Source of the DNA: an uncultured Prevotella sp.
GTDB lineage: Bacteria > Bacteroidota > Bacteroidia > Bacteroidales > Bacteroidaceae
Assembly: GCA_900765465.1 (NCBI GenBank)
Contig: CAAFRM010000345.1
Coordinates: 1-33,172, forward strand
DNA length: 33,172 nucleotides
Direction of reading: 5' to 3'
The notes under the pieces: generated by a model
What the model was told of the DNA's origin: nothing
Seen by the model: the letters and a program-made list of their open reading frames with translations, nothing else
The model's database searches: none
Made by a program: the position numbers and the translations under genes
In this document: in pieces, positions 1 through 7,353 of the stretch
Layout: each line of letters starts with the position of its first letter
How positions within the stretch are numbered: position 1 is the first letter of the stretch

Positions 1-29
1 ACACTATTAACAATAAAACAAAGAAAAAA

Positions 30-61
30 TTTCCTGTATTCGCATATTTCCTATACCTTTG
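30..61 (+). promoter_or_regulatory. Candidate Bacteroidota promoter for the beta-barrel gene
   Basis: A perfect match to the Bacteroidota -7 box TAnnTTTG (TACCTTTG) lies at 54-61. A weak -33 element (TTTC at 30-33 instead of TTTG) lies about 20 bases upstream. This predicts a start of transcription near 68 and a 5' leader of roughly 78 bases before the ATG at 146. The call rests on motif match and spacing only. Confidence 0.55.
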
Positions 62-145
62 CCACCGAATTCCAAGCATAAAGAAGACGAATTCCAATAA
101 AAGAAGATAGAAAACAACGTATAATTTTTAGAAAAAAGATTGATT

Positions 146-679
146 ATGAAGAAAATTATGTTGAGCCTCGCTATGGCTCTCGTTTCTGTTTGCGCTAGCG
201 CACAGGTTTACATCGGTGGTACAGCTGGTATCTCTAGCAACAAAATTGGTGATGGTGACAGCAAGACTGCTTACAAGCTCATCCCAGAGATTGGTTACCA
301 GTTCAACAACAAGTGGGATGCCGGTATCGAGGTAGGTATCCAGAAGGGCGAAGTTTGCAAGATTTCTCCTGTTGGCGAAGCTACTACCTTCACTATTGCT
401 CCTTACGTACGCTATACAGCAGTAGAGACCAAGGTAGTAGATCTCTTCTTCGAGGGTACTATCGGTTATAGTAGCGTAAGCAAGGGCGGTGGCGACTCCT
501 ACGAGGTAGGCATCAAGCCAGGTTTGGCAGTTAAGCTTTCAAAGCATGTTGACTTCATCTCTAAGATTGGCTTCCTCGGATACAGAGGCTATTCTCCTGA
601 GCACGGAGATAACTCTTCTACATTCGGAGTTGATGTAGATGCTAGCAACATTTCTTTCGGAGCTATCTATAAGTTCTAA
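146..679 (+). CDS. Small outer-membrane beta-barrel protein
   Basis: A protein of 178 residues that probably inserts in the outer membrane as a small beta-barrel of the porin/OMP_b-brl type. It starts with a clear Sec signal peptide (basic MKK, hydrophobic stretch, cleavage after Ala-Ser-Ala just before Gln-Val-Tyr). The rest is alternating glycine-rich and aromatic strands such as 'YIGGTAGISS' and 'KWDAGIEVGI'. It ends in Phe (ISFGAIYKF), as expected for a barrel recognised by the BAM complex. I chose the ATG at 146 rather than an in-frame TTG at 140, because Lys-Lys then follows Met directly. It has its own promoter and is separated from the next gene by a repeat-rich region, so it is probably not part of the large downstream cluster. 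Substrate and partner are unknown. Confidence 0.85.
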   Translation: MKKIMLSLAMALVSVCASAQVYIGGTAGISSNKIGDGDSKTAYKLIPEIGYQFNNKWDAGIEVGIQKGEVCKISPVGEATTFTIAPYVRYTAVETKVVDLFFEGTIGYSSVSKGGGDSYEVGIKPGLAVKLSKHVDFISKIGFLGYRGYSPEHGDNSSTFGVDVDASNISFGAIYKF

Positions 680-693
680 TATCTATTATCTAT

Positions 694-787
694 GCCGGAT
701 GTCTATCCGCCGTTGGCGAATGGGCATCCGGCATTGCCGTACAAGCATCCGACACTGCCGTACGTGCATCCGCCAATGGCGGATAGA
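694..787. repeat. Hairpin-forming repeat cluster with 21-base period
   Basis: The heptamer GCATCCG recurs at 724, 745 and 766, a period of 21 bases, with partly conserved sequence between copies (variants of CATTGCCGTAC). GCCGGATG at 694-701 can pair with CATCCGGC at 725-732. ATCCGCC and GGCGGAT near 768-784 form another stem. The cluster starts about 15 bases after the stop codon of the beta-barrel gene, so it may end that transcript. There is no run of T after the stems, so it does not look like a classical intrinsic terminator. Confidence 0.6.
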
Positions 788-836
788 AATTTCCATGAAA
801 CCAACAATCATTTAATGCCAACCGGAAGAACACAAG

Positions 837-890
837 AAACAAACATAAAACTCAGCAAACAAACATAAAACTCAGCAAACAAACGCAAAA
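837..890. repeat. 20-base tandem repeat, about 2.7 copies
   Basis: The unit AAACAAACATAAAACTCAGC occurs at 837-856 and 857-876, followed by a partial, diverged copy to about 890. It is purely intergenic, A-rich and without coding potential. It lies upstream of the promoter box at 1001. Nothing in the sequence shows a function. Confidence 0.8.
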
Positions 891-1000
891 CGCATATCTC
901 AGACTTTCGTATGTAGAACTATAAAATAGCGAAATAGTTAAAATTATCTTTTCTTTGAAATTATTTCAGAAAAATAGAAAGTAGTTAAGCTAAAAAACAC

Positions 1001-1008
1001 TATCTTTG
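1001..1008 (+). promoter_or_regulatory. Strong -7 box (TATCTTTG) ahead of the antiterminator gene
   Basis: TATCTTTG at 1001-1008, followed by CA, is a textbook Bacteroidota -7 element. No good -33 TTTG is visible at the expected 19-base spacing. Transcription would start near 1015, leaving a leader of about 90 bases before the ATG at 1104. This is the best promoter candidate for the whole plus-strand cluster down to 30427. Confidence 0.65.
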
Positions 1009-1017
1009 CAGCATGAT

Positions 1018-1056
1018 TTCTGCAGTCTACTGAAAGTAGAAAAGAAAAGAGCAGAA
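1018..1056 (+). promoter_or_regulatory. Folded 5' leader of the antiterminator operon
   Basis: Two nested stems can form in the leader RNA. TCTACT (1026-1031) pairs with AGTAGA (1035-1040) around a GAA loop. TTCTGC (1018-1023) pairs with GCAGAA (1051-1056) around it. Specialised NusG paralogues such as RfaH and LoaP are recruited through hairpins near the start of their own target operons, so this is a candidate recruitment element. That role is inference; the pairing itself is visible. Confidence 0.4.
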
Positions 1057-1103
1057 TCAAATTCAATTAACTGGGTTCTGACTAGAATAAGTTAAAATAG
1101 AAT

Positions 1104-1835
1104 ATGAAAGTAGAAATATGTACATCTTATGATGCACATTCTTCAGGAGATCAGAAAAAATCTCCCAGCACTGGACTTACCTCCAGTGCCACCCCCGAAA
1201 CAGAGACTCCTCAGAAAGAGGAGAATCAGCAAGTAGGGGTGTCCACCCATTATACCCTTTCGGAAACTAATCGAAAACCGGAAAACAAGCATCCAGAGGC
1301 TCATTGGTATGCACTCAGAACCACCTACGGAAGAGAGAAGAAGGCATACGACTATCTGGTGAGCAAGGGCGTAAAGGCTTTCTGCCCTACCCTTCACGTA
1401 ACCAAGGAAGTGAAAGGCGAACGCAGAGTGGTCGTGGAATCACGACTGCCCAACATCTTCTTCGCCCACGGCACGGAGGAGGAACTGAAACAGTTTGTCT
1501 ACGACAACGTGAATCTTCCCTTTCTCCGCTTCTACTACCGCCACTTCCATCAGGGTTCCAAAATCCAGAAAGCACCGCTCATCGTGCCCGACTATCAGAT
1601 AGAGAGTCTCCGAATCATCTGCGAATCAGAAGCCAACGATGTGCTGCTGGTACCGGAAAACGAGCAGAAGTTCAAGAGCGGACAGCGGGTAAGGGTGATA
1701 GACGGCAAGTTCAAGGGGGTGGAAGGAAGAGTGGCACGATATCATGGCCAGCAGCGAGTGGCCGTCATCATCGACGACATCGCCACCATCGCCACAGCCT
1801 ATCTACCTAGCGCCTTCCTGGAATTCATCGACTAA
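1104..1835 (+). CDS. UpxY-family NusG-like transcription antiterminator
   Basis: A NusG paralogue of 243 residues that would bind RNA polymerase and suppress termination or pausing in a particular long operon. The first ~65 residues are a polar, low-complexity extension. The NGN domain starts at about residue 66 (HWYALRTTYGREKKAYDYL) and runs to about 155. A KOW motif lies near residues 190-225 (SGQRVRVIDGKFKGVEGRV), and the protein ends in AFLEFID. Architecture and length fit the UpxY group of Bacteroidales, whose characterised members act on the capsule operon they head. Here no capsule genes follow. The next six genes are fimbrial and giant surface proteins on the same strand, so its target is probably this cluster (inference). 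It is preceded by a strong promoter box and a foldable leader. The family assignment is firm; the operon-specific role is inferred from position. Confidence 0.9.
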   Translation: MKVEICTSYDAHSSGDQKKSPSTGLTSSATPETETPQKEENQQVGVSTHYTLSETNRKPENKHPEAHWYALRTTYGREKKAYDYLVSKGVKAFCPTLHVTKEVKGERRVVVESRLPNIFFAHGTEEELKQFVYDNVNLPFLRFYYRHFHQGSKIQKAPLIVPDYQIESLRIICESEANDVLLVPENEQKFKSGQRVRVIDGKFKGVEGRVARYHGQQRVAVIIDDIATIATAYLPSAFLEFID

Positions 1836-1895
1836 AGTTTGGTATTGATTCAAATGCCATAGATAAAATTCATTTAAATTGTCTAAACGTGCGAT

Positions 1896-3239
1896 ATGCG
1901 ATATACGAGAACATTACTTTCCATGATATTCGGCTTCAGCATGAATGCGGCAGCGCAGGTGTCTACCACCGATTCTGCATTCATTCACGACTCGCGCCCT
2001 ATCATCCCGTTTGTTGTCGGAAAAAAAGACATTGAGCAGCAAGACAGGAAATGGATTACCAACAATCTCATTCCCAAATTGAAGGCATTGGGCGACAGCG
2101 GCATCATCATCGGTCGCGCCTCAGCATCTCCAGAAGGTTCCCTCCATATCAATACTCAACTCGCCAACGCACGCAAGGCTTCCATGAATGCTTTGCTCAG
2201 CAGCTACGGCATCAACACAAATCTCATCCACTACGATGTGGCGCCGATGGATTTCCCCCTGATGCGGGCTCTGATGAAACTCAGGAAGGATGATTACCTC
2301 CCGGTGGTGGATTCGCTGATGAACCAATATGCTGCCGACGTGATGCTGCTCAAGGAGGCGATGATAAGGCAAGACAGGGGAAAGCTGTGGCAGCACCTCT
2401 ATCACAACTATTTCCCAAGCCTGCGATCCGTAAGAATCATGGCTATCAACCGGAATCTCACCGCTGCCGCAAATTCCCAGGAAAGCATCAAGCCTCAGCC
2501 TTCGGAAGCGGAAACCGTGCAGAAGGACACGCTCCTTCATACAGAAAAGGAAGAGATTGAGATAGAAAAGATAGAAAAGGAAGAGACGGAAGGCGATGAT
2601 CGCCGCGAGCTGATGAGCGTAAAGACCAATCTGCTCTTCGATCTGGCTTACATGCCGGGATACAACCGCTTCTGCCCCATCCCCAACGTGGCGATAGAGT
2701 TCTATCCGCTTCGTGGTCATTTCACCTACGGAGCCAGTTTCGACGGTCCCTGGTGGAAACACTACAGCAAGCACAAGTACTTCCAGCTGCGCAACTACCA
2801 GGTTCACACCCGCTACTATCTGCGCCGAGGCGACATCGAAGAGCGGAAACCGGGAGAAGGGGCGGCTTTCAAGGGATTCTTCTTCAGTGCCTACGCGCAC
2901 GCGTACCTATATAATATATGCTTCTCTGAAAAGAGGGGATGGGAAGGAGAAGGATGGGGAGCCGGAATGGGAGTAGGATATGTGATGCCGATAGACAGGA
3001 AAGAGCACTGGCGACTGGAGTTCGGCCTGCAGCTTGGCTATCTGCATACGCTCTACGACCCCTACCAGTGGCGATGCCCCGTGGATCCCGACACCGACGC
3101 CAACCGCTACTACTACAAGTGGTATGGCAATGCCAAGGATTTCAAGAAACGCCAACATAGCTATTCGTGGATAGGTCCTACCAGGGTGGAAATCACGCTG
3201 AGCTACGACCTGATTTACCGACACAAGGAAAGGAAATAA
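1896..3239 (+). CDS. OmpA-like/DUF3575 outer-membrane protein
   Basis: A protein of 447 residues with a Sec signal peptide (cleavage probably near the Ala-Ala-Ala-Gln at about 18-21). Residues ~35-115 resemble an OmpA-like peptidoglycan-associated fold: 'FVVGKKDIEQQD' followed by 'IIIGRASASPEGS' and 'NTQLANARKA', the usual pattern of a strand, a helix and the N-x-x-L-A-x-x-R-A segment. A charged Glu/Lys linker (about 212-236) leads to a DUF3575 domain (about 240-447) beginning SVKTNLLFDLAYMPGYN. It is rich in Trp, Tyr and Gly and compatible with a membrane beta-barrel. DUF3575 and DUF5119 genes commonly sit beside fimbrillin genes in Bacteroidales. The stop is 4 bases before the next start, so the two are almost certainly co-translated. 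A role as an outer-membrane accessory protein for the fimbria is inferred from this context. Confidence 0.8.
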   Translation: MRYTRTLLSMIFGFSMNAAAQVSTTDSAFIHDSRPIIPFVVGKKDIEQQDRKWITNNLIPKLKALGDSGIIIGRASASPEGSLHINTQLANARKASMNALLSSYGINTNLIHYDVAPMDFPLMRALMKLRKDDYLPVVDSLMNQYAADVMLLKEAMIRQDRGKLWQHLYHNYFPSLRSVRIMAINRNLTAAANSQESIKPQPSEAETVQKDTLLHTEKEEIEIEKIEKEETEGDDRRELMSVKTNLLFDLAYMPGYNRFCPIPNVAIEFYPLRGHFTYGASFDGPWWKHYSKHKYFQLRNYQVHTRYYLRRGDIEERKPGEGAAFKGFFFSAYAHAYLYNICFSEKRGWEGEGWGAGMGVGYVMPIDRKEHWRLEFGLQLGYLHTLYDPYQWRCPVDPDTDANRYYYKWYGNAKDFKKRQHSYSWIGPTRVEITLSYDLIYRHKERK

Positions 3240-3243
3240 GACG

Positions 3244-4431
3244 ATGCGACACTTACAATTGTTCTTTGTACTCTGCTGTGTGGCAATGATCAGCTGCCAG
3301 CGCGACCCGATACTCTATCTGCACGAGGACGGCAAGGACGCCACCATGGACCTGCCCAACATCGACGTGGAGCTACAGGCCATCTGGAACTACCAGCTCG
3401 AGTACGACGTAACGTACGACTGGAAGGCAGAATGGAAATACAAATGGGATGCCACCGACGTGGAACTCTTCGGCAAGTTGGGCTATACCGAGCCTGATGC
3501 CTTTGAGATTCGCCGCTACTACACGGGCCTCACGCCCAACGGCCCACACGACGCTCCCTACAAGCATACCATCACAGGCAAAGACCTCACGGCCAACTAC
3601 GACTATGGCTACTGGGACATTCTGGCATGGAACTACATCGATCCACCCGACGGCATACAGAGCATTCGCATCGACGAATCCACCTCCTACGACGAGGTGA
3701 CTGCCAACACAGGTGAGACAATGATGTCAGCTCCCCATTACAGCACCCGCTTCTCTCACTCCTTCTATCAGCCAGAGGAACTGTTTGCCGGATACGAGAG
3801 TGCCATCGAGATCAACAAGAACCTCGACGGATTTGACTTCGATGCCGACCGTAACGTGTGGGTGAAGAAGCTCGACATGAAGCTGCAACCCATGACATAC
3901 ATCTACCTGGTGCAGGTGATATTGCGCCACAACAACCGCAATGGTCGCATCATCACCTCCATCGACGGCAACGCCAACCTCAGCGGCATGGCTCGTTCGG
4001 TAACGCTCAACACGGGCGTGACGGGTTCCGATGCCATCACGGTGAACTTCAGCATGCGAATGAAGAAGGATCTAGCCCTTCAGGATGGCACCCAGGTAGA
4101 TATCATCGGAGGCAAGGTGCTTACCTTCGGCATCCCGAAAGTCAATCCGAGCCGCCTCGACACCCGATCCTACAAGGAGTCGCTCAAGCAGGTGGGCACA
4201 GCCGATCTGAACAACCGTCATTATTTCGACCTGTCGATGCAGTTCAACAATGGCAAAGACTCAACGTTTGTCTTCGACGTAACCGATCAGGTAAGAAAGC
4301 TGTTCCGTGGCGGAGTCATCACCATCGACCTCGATATGGACACGATTCCAGTACCCAACCGCCCCGGCGGTTCCGGCTTCGATGCCGTGGTAAAGGATTT
4401 CGAGGAGAAGCAATGGGAGTTTGATATGTAG
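3244..4431 (+). CDS. DUF5119 lipoprotein, probable fimbrial accessory or anchor
   Basis: A lipoprotein of 395 residues with lipobox MISC and lipidated Cys18, followed by Gln-Arg-Asp. The body matches the DUF5119 type found next to DUF3575 genes in Bacteroidales: the opening 'DPILYLHEDG' and a beta-rich middle with 'YLVQVILRHNNRNGRI' and 'MARSVTLNTGVTGSDAI'. The C-terminus reads GFDAVVKDFEEKQWEF, which shares the seven residues FDAVVKD with the C-terminus of the next gene, a fimbrillin. This suggests a related final strand and a shared fold. The gene follows its upstream neighbour by 4 bases and precedes the first fimbrillin by 96 bases. A pilus anchor or base protein is a reasonable reading by position, but this is inference; the biochemical function is not known to me. 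Confidence 0.75.
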   Translation: MRHLQLFFVLCCVAMISCQRDPILYLHEDGKDATMDLPNIDVELQAIWNYQLEYDVTYDWKAEWKYKWDATDVELFGKLGYTEPDAFEIRRYYTGLTPNGPHDAPYKHTITGKDLTANYDYGYWDILAWNYIDPPDGIQSIRIDESTSYDEVTANTGETMMSAPHYSTRFSHSFYQPEELFAGYESAIEINKNLDGFDFDADRNVWVKKLDMKLQPMTYIYLVQVILRHNNRNGRIITSIDGNANLSGMARSVTLNTGVTGSDAITVNFSMRMKKDLALQDGTQVDIIGGKVLTFGIPKVNPSRLDTRSYKESLKQVGTADLNNRHYFDLSMQFNNGKDSTFVFDVTDQVRKLFRGGVITIDLDMDTIPVPNRPGGSGFDAVVKDFEEKQWEFDM

Positions 4432-4513
4432 GAATGATTTTGATATGTAATAATGAAGCGTAACAAGCTTTTCAGGATATAATACGAGAATATAAATTAT
4501 ACGAGAATATAAA
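4420..4513. repeat. Short direct repeats around the DUF5119 stop codon
   Basis: TTTGATATGTA occurs at 4420-4430, overlapping the last codons and stop of the DUF5119 gene, and again at 4438-4448. Further on, ATACGAGAATATAAA is present twice in tandem between about 4482 and 4513. The rest of the 96-base gap before the fimbrillin gene is AT-rich. I see no TAnnTTTG promoter and no terminator hairpin in the gap, which favours read-through. Confidence 0.55.
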
Positions 4514-4527
4514 ATTAAAAAAATTAC

Positions 4528-5808
4528 ATGAATATGAAGAAATATTATTTTGTTTCAGCGATTGCAGCCTTGGCATTAGCCAGCTGCGCAAATGATGATT
4601 TCCTTGGCGAAGTTCCAGGAAACAACCCTAGTGCCGTAAATAGCAAGGCGATTAGCTTCAGTGGTGAGGCGGGAAAGATGAGTCGTGCAACTGGTTCAGA
4701 AACAGACGCCACAAAACTCGGAAATCGTTTTTGGGTATATGGAACCAAGAAAATTAGCGAGACCAACAAATTGGTTTACAATAACTATTTGGTGAAATAT
4801 ACAACTAAAGCTGGTACTACTTCAAGTACTAAGACATGGCAATATTCAGGTTTGAACAACTCTAGCGATAAAGAAGGTGAAAATACCTATAATTATATAC
4901 CAGCCATTGATGGTGCATATAGTAAAGAACAAGGTCTTAAGTTTTGGGACCATAGCGCAAGCAGCTACACCTTTACTGCATTCTCTGCACCTTCTGATAA
5001 TTTAGCTGGCGAAGCTCCTAAGATTAAGGTAAAGAAGGAGACAAATGGCAACTATACTATCACATTGGCTGCAAATGCAAATGTAGATAAGCTATACTTC
5101 GCAGATAAAATGGAAATTTCTTCAAAAGATAAATACAACCAGCAAGTTCAGTTTACCTTCCGTAATATCATTGCAAAGGTTCGTGTAGGTATGTATACCA
5201 CCATTCCAGGATATACGGTACAAATCAAGAAGTTCTATGCAGGTGAAAATCTGGGTACAGCAGACGAAAATAAATTTGTTGCCAGTGCCGAGAATACAGC
5301 TTTGAAATTAGATGGTTCAAGCTATACTGTATCTTATAATGACAAAGGAACTCCAACATTGGATATCTCAACAGCAGGTCGTGCAGCATCACAATCCACT
5401 ACTCTTGAACTTGGCAGTAACTTGTTAAATACTAATCTTGGCACAAAAAGAGATGAGGCGACCTATGACCAGAGCGATAAGTCTTTTACATGCTTCTTGC
5501 CTCAGACAGCAAACAATGATATGAAAATCAAGGTAGACTACCAGCTGACTTCAACAGATGGTTCTGGTGAAACCATTGATGTAAACGGTGCAACCGTAAC
5601 TGTAGATAAAAAAGATATCAATTGGCAGATTAACCATTCTTACACCTACATCTTTAAGATTTCAGAAAATACAAATGGTTCTACTGGCAATGATACAGTT
5701 GGACTCTTTCCTATCACATTCGATGCAGTCGTAAAAGACCTTACTTCTGCCAACGATTCTCATGAACAGGAATTCACAAAAAATCAAAGCACCAACGGCC
5801 AGCAATAA
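4528..5808 (+). CDS. Fimbrillin-family lipoprotein, likely major subunit
   Basis: A protein of 426 residues resembling the FimA/Mfa1-like fimbrillins (Mfa_like_1 type) that build type V pili. Lipobox LASC with lipidated Cys20 is followed by a mature region with an MSRATGSE site, Arg53. In this family a trypsin-like protease cuts after such an Arg to free the groove for donor-strand assembly. The characteristic pattern of an N-terminal 'FWVYGTKK' strand, a middle 'VQFTFRNIIAKVRVGMY' and a late 'QINHSYTYIFKIS' is visible. The tail reads FPITFDAVVKDL. The start may be the ATG at 4528 or the one two codons on at 4534. It is the first of three fimbrillin-like genes and is followed by a large hairpin-forming repeat that could reduce downstream expression. 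On that basis it is probably the most abundant subunit (inference). Confidence 0.8.
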   Translation: MNMKKYYFVSAIAALALASCANDDFLGEVPGNNPSAVNSKAISFSGEAGKMSRATGSETDATKLGNRFWVYGTKKISETNKLVYNNYLVKYTTKAGTTSSTKTWQYSGLNNSSDKEGENTYNYIPAIDGAYSKEQGLKFWDHSASSYTFTAFSAPSDNLAGEAPKIKVKKETNGNYTITLAANANVDKLYFADKMEISSKDKYNQQVQFTFRNIIAKVRVGMYTTIPGYTVQIKKFYAGENLGTADENKFVASAENTALKLDGSSYTVSYNDKGTPTLDISTAGRAASQSTTLELGSNLLNTNLGTKRDEATYDQSDKSFTCFLPQTANNDMKIKVDYQLTSTDGSGETIDVNGATVTVDKKDINWQINHSYTYIFKISENTNGSTGNDTVGLFPITFDAVVKDLTSANDSHEQEFTKNQSTNGQQ

Positions 5809-6160
5809 CATCAATTAGAACAGAAGTTTCGCAATAAACTCCGGTCCCCGAAGGGGGCCAACTTTCAATAACCGCTGGTGGAATGACCGAAGGTCATGGA
5901 ACCTGCGGACAACCGACAGTAGGGAGAAAGCGTCCCCAAAGGGGGCGAACCACATCCAGTCTTGCTCCTGTTCGCCCCCTTCGGGGACGATTGGAGAGAG
6001 GGGATCAGCTATCCGCAGGTTCCATTCCCTTCGGTCATTCCACCCGCGGTTATTCACATTCGCCCCCTTCGGGGACGGTAGGCAATCCCAACTGCATTCC
6101 TACCACTCGGGGACGGCAGAATGTCACTTGCGTAAATTCAAAAAATTTATCATTCAATGA
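5809..6160. other. Gene-free gap between first and second fimbrillin genes
   Basis: These 352 bases contain no credible gene; open frames here are short and built from repeats. Most of the gap is filled by a long inverted repeat (5841-6078). A further copy of the CGGGGACGG motif lies near 6108-6116. An AT-rich stretch at about 6131-6155 leads to the ATG at 6161. I see no TAnnTTTG promoter box in either orientation and no T-tract terminator. Confidence 0.7.
5841..6078. repeat. Long imperfect inverted repeat with nested palindromes
   Basis: The left arm 5841-5909 and right arm 6012-6078 are reverse complements over about 68 bases with a few mismatches and small indels. The best-matched part is 38 bases (5872-5909) with three mismatches. 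The 102-base loop holds a second inverted repeat: CGTCCCCAAAGGGGGCGAAC (5931-5950) against its complement at 5970-5989, with one mismatch. Each arm is itself made of small palindromes with a GAA loop, such as CCCC-GAA-GGGG at 5846-5856 and ATGACC-GAA-GGTCAT at 5883-5897. The transcript could form a very long stem. It lies inside the presumed operon, so it may act as an attenuator, RNA-stability or processing element, or be a non-autonomous mobile element. Confidence 0.8.
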
Positions 6161-7318
6161 ATGTTTAAACACATTATATTCATATTCTTTATGGCTTTAT
6201 GCCTGTTGTCCTGCTCCCATTCGGGGCAGGACGACCCGTTTATACCAGAGCCTCAGCAAGTGGGGATTTCTTTTGGCGGAAATAGCGGATCCTGGCAGGA
6301 TGCGAGTTCTCGTGCAGGAGAAGGTGAAACGGGATTGGAAAGCCTTTTTTCTTCCTTTAAAGTTTGGGGATACAAGACAAAAAACATAGATGGAGGTTCA
6401 AATGAAAATAGAGGTTCAAACAACGATGGAAGCACCAACTCTTCTATCCAAAACGTGATGGATGGATACCTGGTAGATTGGGATACTTCATCCAAAGACT
6501 GGGAGTATATCGGGACATATAACGCTACACTCAATCTCCACCAAACCATCAAATACTGGGATTATTCCGCCCTTCAATATCACTTCTGGGCTTATGCTCC
6601 TGCTGATGCCCCCGGCGTAACCGCCAGCGAGAACACGAATACCAATTCGCATTCCATCACCATCCCTTACGAATTCAACTCAAACGCCACCCTTACCTCC
6701 ACCCCTTATATCTCGAATCTCTGTACCCCGAAAATCGGAGATCAGGTGAAACTTACTTTCGTACCTCTTATCGCCAAGGTAAGATTCAAATTCAAATACA
6801 ACGATAAACAGATTGCTTCCATCACAGAAATCTCCTTCCGGGATGAACGATGGAAATCAACTGGAAATGGCAATTTCCTATGGTCAGGAACAGCAAAAGA
6901 CAAAACCCCTGTTGCTGGAAAAATCACCGCCACCTATCCTCTTTCAGGAGCCAGCATTGATGTTTACAAAACCTGGAAAACAACCAATTCAGGCATTCTC
7001 GAACTCACCATCCCTTACGAGGAAGAAAACGACGGGAACCATCAAACCGAGATTCGGCAGAAATGGTATTTCATGCCGCCCATGGATATCGCCCATTACA
7101 AACAAGGCAATTATATCCTCTCCGCCAATATAGAAGGAAATCATGTCACCGCCACCGTCGGCAGCGAATACATGCAGTGGAAGGCAGGCTTTCAATATAC
7201 CTACATCTTTAAGGTTTCGGAAACCACTTCCAGCATCACCTTCGCCGAAGTAGAGGTGGAGCAATGGAACAAAAATTCCAATATCGACAACAACGGCACT
7301 GGTACCAGCGACTGGTAA
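6161..7318 (+). CDS. Fimbrillin-like lipoprotein, second copy
   Basis: A lipoprotein of 385 residues with lipobox LLSC (Cys18) and, as in its neighbours, a Ser-Arg-Ala site (Arg51, in ASSRAGEG) fitting protease maturation of FimA-type subunits. The sequence repeats the family signposts. 'KVWGYKTK' is an early strand. 'KYWDYSALQYHFWAYAP' is the typical Trp/Tyr region. 'VKLTFVPLIAKVRFKFKY' is the middle, 'WKAGFQYTYIFKVSE' the late strand, and ITFAEVEVEQW the C-terminal strand. It starts right after the inter-fimbrillin repeat and ends 35 bases before the third fimbrillin gene. It is likely a minor or tip-proximal subunit, judged only from gene order. Subunit identity within the pilus cannot be told from sequence. 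Confidence 0.75.
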   Translation: MFKHIIFIFFMALCLLSCSHSGQDDPFIPEPQQVGISFGGNSGSWQDASSRAGEGETGLESLFSSFKVWGYKTKNIDGGSNENRGSNNDGSTNSSIQNVMDGYLVDWDTSSKDWEYIGTYNATLNLHQTIKYWDYSALQYHFWAYAPADAPGVTASENTNTNSHSITIPYEFNSNATLTSTPYISNLCTPKIGDQVKLTFVPLIAKVRFKFKYNDKQIASITEISFRDERWKSTGNGNFLWSGTAKDKTPVAGKITATYPLSGASIDVYKTWKTTNSGILELTIPYEEENDGNHQTEIRQKWYFMPPMDIAHYKQGNYILSANIEGNHVTATVGSEYMQWKAGFQYTYIFKVSETTSSITFAEVEVEQWNKNSNIDNNGTGTSDW

Positions 7319-7353
7319 ACCAATTCCTCAACAAAACAAAGAAATAGAAATAT

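Noticed and set aside
140..145. TTG start for the beta-barrel gene
   Set aside because: The ATG two codons later gives a standard MKK signal peptide and is the more usual start.
837..890. Possible CRISPR-like array
   Set aside because: The 20-base units are directly adjacent with no spacers and there are fewer than three copies; no cas genes in the window.
1836..1895. Possible separate promoter before the DUF3575 gene
   Set aside because: A TTTG is present near 1838, but no TAnnTTTG box follows at the right distance. The 60-base gap fits read-through from the antiterminator gene.
5910..6011. Invertible promoter segment between fimbrillin genes
   Set aside because: The flanking inverted repeats fit the shape, but I see no TAnnTTTG promoter box in the segment in either orientation and no invertase gene nearby, so I treat it only as an alternative reading of the repeat.
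5815..6389. Open frames on both strands in the inter-fimbrillin gap (for example minus 5815-6057 and plus 5883-6389)
   Set aside because: They are produced by the GC-rich inverted repeat, and the plus-strand one overlaps the start of a clear lipoprotein gene in another frame. The sequences are Arg/Pro/Gly-rich with no family signature.
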